DNA of 64,000 nt from assembly GCA_905221605.1 (NCBI GenBank), contig CAJNDS010000402.1, forward strand, positions 62,001-126,000, given 5' to 3'. Positions 57,050 to 64,000 of the stretch are shown one piece after another. The stretch is from Symbiodinium natans (taxonomy: Eukaryota > Sar > Dinophyceae > Suessiales > Symbiodiniaceae). The notes beneath the pieces were generated by a model. That model searched no databases and was not told the origin of the DNA. It worked only from the letters and a program-made list of their open reading frames with translations. The stretch's first letter is position 1; each line of letters begins with the position of its first letter. The translations under genes and the position numbers were made by a program.

Positions 57050-58947
57050 AGTACGGCCATCTGCACGCAAGGTGCGCCCACATTCCAAGGCCTCCAAAGC
57101 CTGCACGCAAACTGGCTTTTTTCAACACTGGCCTCCTCTGATCTCCCCGGCAGCCAATTTCCTCAGCTAGCAGTCTCACCGCTTCTGGTGTCACACTCAC
57201 CACACCATTGCCCAGGATCCCAAAAGTGCTGGCGTTCCAAGACCTTTGCTTGTAGTTGACACAGCGCTGGTGCGTTGACTGTACCAACTGCCACAGAACA
57301 CTCCATTTTTGATTGCACCTCAGATCACTCATTTTGGCATGTGAGGCCAATAGGAAGATGAGCTGCAGATCCGTCTCGATGGGCGAGCCAGCAGTCACCG
57401 TAAAGTCCCATTCCTTGCGCGTATACTCGATCAGCGCAGGCAGCTGAACCTTACAAAACAAACATCATCCATGGTGACAATAAACCATGCAATCTTTGAA
57501 CTTGCCTGGCGTCGTCATTGCATTTCCAGACATGGCTGACATCATCATTGGATTCAAGCCCCCATGAACCCGGCAGTAGCTTCACCACTGCAAGGACAAT
57601 TGTTATTCACACACCTCAGAACTGCCCAGAATCTCTTAAGAGCTGCAACTCTTTTTTTTAAGCAAGTACTCTAGAACAATCAGCAACTCACAGCAACATG
57701 ATCAGTTCAAGCATAGTTGAACTTCCCGGCCTCAGTGAACTCCTTCCTGCGCGCTGAGTCCTGGCAAGGGTCGATTCAAGATCAGATGTTATACATGATT
57801 GTGGATGCATACCAATTATCGCTGATTGAAACAAGCATCGTCCTTCAGAGCAGTTTGCAAAAATAAGCTGCCAATCAATCAATCCACCTGTGAACGCTAC
57901 TGCAAGCAGCGCTGGACTTACGGCCTCAGCTGCAGGATTCACTTGCTGCTGATGTTGGTTATTCATGCGGTCTACCCACCTCGAGATGGTGGATAGGTAA
58001 GCTCTGATGACGTTGCCTGCCGGCTGGGATGTGGTCTTACCATGACCAAAAAAACACATCCCAAAGTGCCTAAACTGCTGTACATACTGAGGATTGCATC
58101 GAAAAGTGCCGGCAATGCTACAAATACCGAGGATTCGGAAGCAGGCCCCCCCCCCCCACCCAACAGTAAAACCAAAAATCCGCACAAAAACTGTTTCTCC
58201 TCCCGTCTCACAGACGATTACAAACAATCGACGGCTCATAGTACTTCACTCGATGAAGAAACGACGACGAGTACACATCTCATGGTGTCCCGGGCGACGT
58301 TCGTCGCGATCTGCGAAGCACTCGCTTCAGCTCATGCGCGGTAGCCGTCGCCATTGTCGAGGACAATTTTTCTTCAGAGCAGTCTTGGCGACGTGCTTGA
58401 TGAGGCAGGCCATTTCCTGTGCGACCTTGATCTTCGCGAACCTCCAAAGTTGCCATTCGGGTCAGATGCGTTTGGAGTGAATTAGGTGAACCTGCCTCTT
58501 TTGATGCGGAGTAACTGACTCGAAGAGATGCGGCCGTAGAAGGCGGGCCGCTTCTGCTCCAAAGCACATGCCGTCCAGGCGGCAAGCACACCATACCGAG
58601 CCGGTCGTTGACGTCCAACAACCTCTGTTCCTAAGTCTCAACGATCGTGAAAGGTACTTCACATGTGAAAAAATAGCTAGCTTCCGGTGAGCCAAGCGAC
58701 CGCAAACTTCAAGGCTTCCGCTCGGGTTCGCCGAGGTAGAAGCATCTCAAGCTGAGGCCGCAATGTCTGAGAGATGCGCTGCGTATCCTTCCTGACAAGC
58801 CACTGAAACACCAGCTTGTACACAAGGCCTTCGGCCGTTGCATTGCTGAGCCCGCCTTACCATTCCGGAGGCCTTCTGGAATCGGCTTTTCTCGTCCAAA
58901 AAGTCCTCCAAGGACCATTTATGACCGACATCCATCGCCTGGGCCAT
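57050..58947 (-). CDS. Orphan protein with a clear start exon, five exons
   Basis: First exon 58947-58861: MAQAMDVGHKWSLEDFLDEK, then SRFQKASGM, with a GTAAGG donor. Then 58441 to about 58340 (FAKIKVAQEMACLIKHVAKT), about 58040-57932 (NVIRAYLSTISRWVDRMNNQ, GC donor), 57762-57712 (DSARRKEFTEAGKFNYA) and 57449 to about 57050 (VQLPALIEYTRKEWDFTVTA, ETDLQLIFLLASHAKMS, VSVTPEAVRLLAEEIG). Exon 2 overlaps another open frame, so its phase is tentative. The protein is hydrophilic and helical with no signal peptide or membrane segment. No family recognised. It is surrounded by C-tract repeat loci. Confidence 0.55.
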
Positions 58948-59255
58948 TCTCAGATCGGAGAATGGACAAGATGAGAAGGAACTTTTCTTGGAGGTGAGCA
59001 AGACTTGAGGGCCGGAGGCAGGGAGGACGAAAGCTCGGGGGCCGGAAGCAAGAGCAAAGTTGCATGAGAAAGTGTGGGCAGGGACCTGTTGGAGGCATGC
59101 TTGAGGGGTCTCCATGTTGGGTAGATACTAGCTGCTTGCAATCGACTAGCTCGTTGCAATCAACACAGCACCAGTGGGCGGCGACGCATGTTGTGCTGGG
59201 AGCCTGACTCACGCACTGCGGTCAACACGCGACGGAGTCAGGTCTTGACGTAAAA
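58948..59255. other. Upstream region of the orphan gene
   Basis: Probable promoter or 5' region; no recognised motif. Minus frames here (FLLILSILRSENG) are not convincing. Confidence 0.3.
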
Positions 59256-59413
59256 ACCCCCCCCTTCAGGTATTGATATGTCAATTTACCCTCCCCCCCT
59301 CCCCCCCGCTCCAAAACCAAGGAATTCGTGTGATGTATCAATTTCCCCCCCCCCTTCCAAACCAAGGAATTCGTGTGATATATCAATTTACCCCCCCCCC
59401 CTCCCCCCCCCCC
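59256..59413. repeat. Minisatellite containing C runs
   Basis: Three units of ATCAATTT-type sequence followed by C/T-rich runs. Units 1 and 2 each end in AAACCAAGGAATTCGTGTGA (59314-59333 and 59360-59379). The C runs vary in length between units. Confidence 0.88.
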
Positions 59414-59526
59414 TAATAAGATAGTATCAATAATACGCTGATTTCTGGCCGTGGTCGGCCCCCTACTGCTACAGCAGATAAAACTCCAGCTCCGCTACGC
59501 GAGCTTTCGTGAAATAGCAAGCTGCC

Positions 59527-59841
59527 CGATTCAGGAAACCAGGACTCAGGAAACCACTGACAGGCGAGCCCGGAAACCACACGACTGAGGAAGCTGGGGG
59601 ACGGAGGGGGGGTTTGGAGGGTGGGGTGGGGGCGGTGGCGGGGGGACCCGGGGGGATGATAGCGTTCATGTCAAGCCTGCTCTCAGTTTCCCGGGTCAGC
59701 GGGTTCCGAATCTGCGCTCTCCAGTTTCCCGAATCAGCGGTCTCCGAATCCGCACATTCGAGTTTCCCGAATCAGGTTTCCGAATCCGCGTTTGCCAGTT
59801 TCCTGTATCATCGGGTTTGCCGAATCCTGGTTTCCCGAATC
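59527..59841. repeat. G-rich core with inverted GTTTCCYGAATC motif arms
   Basis: Left arm: inverted copies GATTCAGGAAAC 59527, GACTCAGGAAAC 59542, GCCCGGAAAC 59567, GACTGAGGAAGC 59582. Core: G-rich 59594-59660. Right arm: direct copies near 59696, 59724, 59740, 59762, 59775, 59798, 59815 and 59830 (GTTTCCCGAATC and variants). Confidence 0.85.
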
Positions 59842-61936
59842 CGCGCTTTTGGTTTGTAACGACAACCTGAGCAGAAGTGGCCAGGCCAAACAGCAAAACA
59901 CAGTGTAAAGACCGATGTTTCCGGCTTCTCGCGAAAAAAACATGACGTAACAACCCCAGGCCCCCCCGCCCCCCCAACCCCACCCCGCAGCGAAAGGAAC
60001 ACCTGCCACAAACGGGTGGAATGTTGTTGTTGAACTGAAACAGGAAATTCGTGCGCAATAACTTCGAAACCACAACTTAGCAGCGGCAAACGTGTTAGAA
60101 GTTATAAGTGCAGATGCGCGTTGACGCTTTCCTGACTTGCAACGAGCGTCGCGAATTTTGCAGAAAGTACCACGAAAGAAAAAGAAAACCAACAGAGAAC
60201 CAACCAAAAACGACATGACAAAGCAGCAGAGAAAAGCTGCCTTTGATTGTCAAGGTTGAGGTTTGAGAACCCTTCGTGCACCCCCAAAAGGCGACCGAAC
60301 CTAGCAAACGAACCTGCTGTAAACACATCTATCTTCTTTCTTTGCGTACATACATACATGCTCCTGATGTATGTACGTACGTACTTCTCTACACATGTTC
60401 TTGCAATTCACTCTCGCGTGCTCCATCATGCTCCCTCCTGTTCCATCATGCTGTATACTCACCTCATCACAGAACAGTAACGATATACGCATTGTAGCTT
60501 GTAACCATATAAAAATCCAACCATATAATCATAGAACGAATCCTAGAACAACTGAGTAATATGAAAAGTGCTTCAGGCGTCTGCCCGGCAGATCTCGGCA
60601 CCCCCGCGCAGCGCTCCCAGCTCTGGACGTTCAGCGGCTGGAGGTGCCCGAGGAGCTCTCCCTTCCCGCGAAATCTCTCGATGCGCGCTCTTGTGGGGAA
60701 TGCGGGGGATTTCGGGCGCCCATAGATGCCCCCCCCCCCCATGTATATACCCTTTCAGGGATTATGTGGGGGGACCTAACTCCCGCATGTCCAAGCAAGA
60801 ACTCGAAATCTAAGCGGCTCGTGGGGTTGAGTTGAGGCGGCCGAGGTTTGCAAGTTCAGGGCGGCATCAACAGCTACATTTGGAGGGCTAGGGACTCAGG
60901 GCTCAAGCTCCATGGCATTCGCCGACGCGTGACCACCTGACTACCACTTTTTCGCTTGTTGCACTGTTCTTCCGAGCATCCTTTCGGCCCAAGAGTTGCC
61001 TTGTCGCACTGCACGAGCTGCTCCAGAACACGCTGCTGTGACACTGGCCTCGGCTTGACAAAGCAAACCTAGTGCACAATCGACTTCAACGTGTGGGAGG
61101 GGATGTCCCCGACACTTCCATCATGCACCAAAACTCGGCTGGTTCATCGTGTCGGGTGACACGTTTACATGTAAACGCTTTCTGTCCTGTGAAGTTCATG
61201 TGAGCACACACCAGACCAAACAAAACCGCTACGAGTACTGGCTTTCTTCCCCGTTGCTTGCCTGGAAGGCTGCCATTTTGATCAGGAGACATGGCTTCTG
61301 ATGGGAACCGGAAGACGCCCGAAGCTTATATAAGGTTTAGAGTTTAAGACACAGGCACGAGTGTGGCGACTTATTCCAACGCATGCGAGTCACGCTTTTT
61401 CTCTGCTCCCGTCAGGTTCCCCCAACCAGGAAACGTTACGTCCCTGAGCCGGGCACTGCAGGCCCTACAGCCCTGGAGGAGCCTTGCGAGCTTGTCCACG
61501 CCCCCAACTTGAGCCCTGAGGGCACACAGAAACTCCCTGGATGGAATCTTGTTCTGGCGAATGCAGCATGTAGGTGTGCGTAGACCACATGATTTCTGAG
61601 GAGGGGCCAGGGCTGCTCAGGCTGGGATGTAGGTACTTTATTCTCAATCAGAACGCATGCCCACACAGCCGCGATAGCAAAGCCCATGACCAATTAGCTT
61701 CTATATAGACTTTGAAGTGAAGACGTACAGTTTCCATCCCCGAGAATATGGAATGGCCACTTCTGTATGTGTGCTCATGCGCGCTCCAACACAACATCAG
61801 CAACCCAGAAACGCACTGCAGCCTCTGGACCAGTAGCAGCAACAGGTGGGTACCCATACACCAGAGCACACAGGAGGCAGAGCTTTCGCAACCAGGAGAA
61901 AACCGGAAGGATGGCCTGAAAACCCTCTCAGTTGCC
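59842..61936. other. Gene-poor stretch
   Basis: 60.57-60.72 kb is open in all three plus frames (for example RLEVPEELSLPAKSLDARS) and may hide an exon, but none is preferred. Otherwise no supported gene. A 10-bp palindromic hairpin lies at 60342-60392. Confidence 0.3.
60342..60392. repeat. Hairpin of TACATACATA and TATGTATGTA words
   Basis: GTACATACATACATG, a short spacer, then ATGTATGTACGTAC. A 10-bp stem is possible. Confidence 0.7.
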
Positions 61937-62094
61937 ATGACATCCGAGTGCTTTCTGAGCTGACAGCGGTGTCAAGGCCAACGGAGAGTTCAACTGCACT
62001 CGCTGAGACACAGACCTCAGGCCAGAAAGGTCAGCGCTGGTCTCCACCAAGGTACAGCGATGAATCGAAACCAAATAGAAAATTCTGGCGGTAG
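61937..62094 (+). CDS. Possible C-terminal exon
   Basis: The plus frame reads VLSELTAVSRPTESSTALAE and a polar tail (RYSDESKPNRKFWR), then stops at 62094. Isolated and weak. Confidence 0.2.
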
Positions 62095-62702
62095 TTGAAC
62101 ATCAGCCTGTGTAGGTTGCAGGCATGTCCGGGGTCCGGCTTCTCCCGTGCAAGCGGAGGCTGTTGAAAAGTAAGAGGTTAGGCTATGCGGCTATACTAGG
62201 TTGCTCGGGCTCGGGTTGTATGCTTGTAGGGTAATGCAGTTGTACGGTAAATCTGTTTTACGGTCAGGGCTGGGGCTGGGCTCTGTGCAGGTGTGGGCTG
62301 GTGGGCTGGTACGTGGGCTGTTTTGCCCGGCTTGAAAGTTGTATCTGCATTGTCCGAAACCTACCACCGACTCCAATCTCTATGACTCTATGCCATGATG
62401 CTGGACATCCCCTATCATCCCTAATCTACGTGAGAAGACCAGGTCGAGCCAGCCAGAGCACAGCAGTTTCACCGCACGCAAAGCACCCATGAAGCACAGG
62501 TGCACTCTCTCAAGAAGACCTGCAGAGCCCAGAAGAGGTTTCGGGGGTTTTTTGCCAATCACACAGAGGCGCGCAGCCGAGCGGACTCTGCACAGGTCTC
62601 AGCTCCTTAAATAGGATGTCCTGCGCTTCCCTGGCTCAGCTCGACTCGGTCTGTTGACCGGAATACACACGGCACTTCTAAAGACTACTCGCTGACCTTC
62701 CC

Positions 62703-62984
62703 TTGACTTCGGACGGTGAAACAGAAGCCTTCCTAACAGAAGAAGCCAGCAACATGGCACAGCAGAGGCTATGGAGAGACACACAAAAGAGGCGCCCATG
62801 CCCAAAGGAAGGAGAGCTACTCGTCCATACCCCACATACCGTCTTCCCCTCCATACAGCATCTTCGTGGTCTCATCTGCAAGCTTCCTCGGTCGAACATG
62901 AGTCCGAGCTCACGCACCATCTTCGAAGCTCTGTTTCTTAAGGTGAGGACCGAAGCGCTTGGTCTCGAAGGGTGTGATCACTGA
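62703..62984 (+). CDS. Possible exon, strand uncertain
   Basis: The plus frame reads TSDGETEAFLTEEASNMAQQ and ends at 62984. The minus frame is open too (MVRELGLMFDRGSLQMRPRR). No strand can be preferred. Confidence 0.2.
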   Translation: MTSDGETEAFLTEEASNMAQQRLWRDTQKRRPCPKEGELLVHTPHTVFPSIQHLRGLICKLPRSNMSPSSRTIFEALFLKVRTEALGLEGCDH

Positions 62985-63085
62985 GGCAGACCATCATCTG
63001 ACAAATGCAAAACAAGGCATCGGGGCTTTTTTGGACTACAAGTAAATAGGTCATCCTGATCATTCCCCGCAGAGGACGACATCCT

Positions 63086-63508
63086 TCAGTCTCCCCAAAG
63101 AAGCTCTGGGGGCACCTCGGCCAAGCCTTCCTCCGAGGGGTCGAAGCCCCACTTGGAGAGCAGGGGCTCCTGCACCTCGTTTGCAGCTCCAAGTTAAGGG
63201 TTTAGGGTTTAGGGTTTAGGGTTCCGGGTTCCGGGTTCAGGGTTCAGGGTTCAGGGTTCAGGGTTCACGTTCAGGGTTTAGGGTTTAGGGCTTAGGGCTT
63301 AGGGTTTAGGGTTTAGGGTTTAGGGTTTAGGGTTTAGGGCTCCAAGCAGCTGAGAAGTGCAGAAAGAGAATCTGGCACGGTCCCCCCCTTTTTTCCCGTG
63401 GGCAGAGGTGGCCGACGGCCCCTTCGAAACATCTCGCGGAGGCTCGGCACATCTTTGGGGAAAATTCGAGCTCAAAGATTTGACAGGAAACCTCCTCCAC
63501 ATCAGCAT
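63086..63508 (-). CDS. C-terminal exon pair split by telomere-like array
   Basis: The last exon, 63175-63086, encodes VQEPLLSKWGFDPSEEGLAE and VPPELLWGD, then TGA; it is strongly coding-like. The upstream exon is within about 63508-63341. Three frames are open there, and the one ending FSFCTSQLLG joins in phase across a GC-AG intron 63340-63176 made almost wholly of telomere-like repeats. Another frame (FPKDVPSLREMFRRGRR) looks more domain-like but does not join with standard edges. No family recognised. Confidence 0.45.
63194..63338. repeat. Telomere-like array, about 20 units, with TSD-like flanks
   Basis: About 20 units of TTTAGGG with TTCAGGG, TTCCGGG and CTTAGGG variants, 145 bp. Bracketed by direct repeats GCTCCAAG at 63186-63193 and 63339-63346. 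Confidence 0.95.
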
Positions 63509-64000
63509 GAACAGGAGCAGATAGACAGGACAGCACTAAGCAGAAGCACCAGTGAGAGGTCTCCACAAGCAGCAGAGGTAAGTCTACGGTCCAGAGTCTA
63601 AGACCTGGAACTATGAAGACAGCTTTGAACCAACCACGACAAATACGTAGCCTGATATGAGTCGTATAGATTGCATGGCCAAGATTTCAATGGATGTGCA
63701 CAACTCAGTTGTTCGAAGCCGCGAAGACAAGTCGCAGCTCGGCTAAGGCCCATCAGAAGGCTCGGCTTCAAGTGCCAGCTCAGCCTTCAAAAAAACGCTG
63801 AGCACCTTGGGGCCAAAACCCGCACAAAAAAATGATAGGTACGTCTCCGGAACTGAGCTTCTGAGCATGCCTGAAATCCCAAGAGCTGTTTGGCAAGGAC
63901 CGAGGCATCAGCTGGCTATGCGAGGCCAGGCTCTGACCTGCAAGGAAACACAATTTTAAAGCTCGCAGGTGCTCTGAAACGTCATGCAGAAAGCATTTGG
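63509..64000. other. Window end, nothing recognised
   Basis: No supported exon or repeat to the right edge. Confidence 0.3.

Noticed and set aside
59734-60216. 160-residue minus open frame
   Set aside because: Made of the GTTTCCYGAATC repeat and G-rich sequence read as protein; no coding character.
1-64000. CRISPR arrays, tRNA genes, bacterial operons or prophage
   Set aside because: The direct repeats are contiguous tandem repeats without unique spacers. No cloverleaf, rRNA core or ribosome-binding-site pattern was seen, and the spliced genes are eukaryotic.

Overview
This looks like nuclear DNA of a photosynthetic dinoflagellate, probably of the Symbiodiniaceae or Polarella type. Three things support this. 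The two genes I can name, uroporphyrinogen decarboxylase and IMP dehydrogenase, are eukaryotic and cut into many small exons. Their introns end in AG but mostly start with GC or GA rather than GT, a dinoflagellate hallmark. TTTAGGG-type repeats occur at internal positions. Base composition is moderately GC-rich, and the window is full of minisatellites and homopolymer C/G tracts. No rRNA, tRNA, CRISPR array or bacterial operon structure was found.

Layout. 0-14 kb: UROD (minus, running off the left edge), a short secreted-protein candidate (plus), an acidic repeat-exon protein (minus), complete or nearly complete IMPDH (minus, 19 exons) and a helical protein (minus). 14-31 kb: mostly minus-strand exon clusters, including membrane segments, an ankyrin exon and a coiled-coil protein. 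31-41 kb: a second ankyrin gene related to the first, a membrane exon next to it, and two helical-repeat-like genes. 41-44.5 kb: a plus-strand gene diverging from its minus neighbour across a CTTT-rich tract. 44.7-53.5 kb: long minus-strand clusters with hydrophobic helices. 51.7-60 kb: a repeat-rich, gene-poor zone with C homopolymers flanked by short-motif arrays, interrupted by one good orphan gene (57.0-58.9 kb). 63 kb: an exon pair separated by a telomere-like array.

Most genes are on the minus strand, consistent with the unidirectional gene blocks known in dinoflagellates. UROD (heme and chlorophyll precursors) and IMPDH (GMP synthesis) are unrelated housekeeping enzymes; I see no shared pathway. 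Exon models for unnamed genes rest on open frame, amino-acid character and splice-like edges. Boundaries are approximate unless stated, and whether neighbouring exons share one transcript is inferred.

The most unusual material is the repeat architecture. C or G-rich cores have inverted copies of a GTTTCCYGAATC motif on the two sides. Many minisatellites share a 10-bp unit length. Telomere-like repeats serve as the IMPDH stop codon in one place and sit at an apparent intron position, bracketed by an 8-bp direct repeat, in another.
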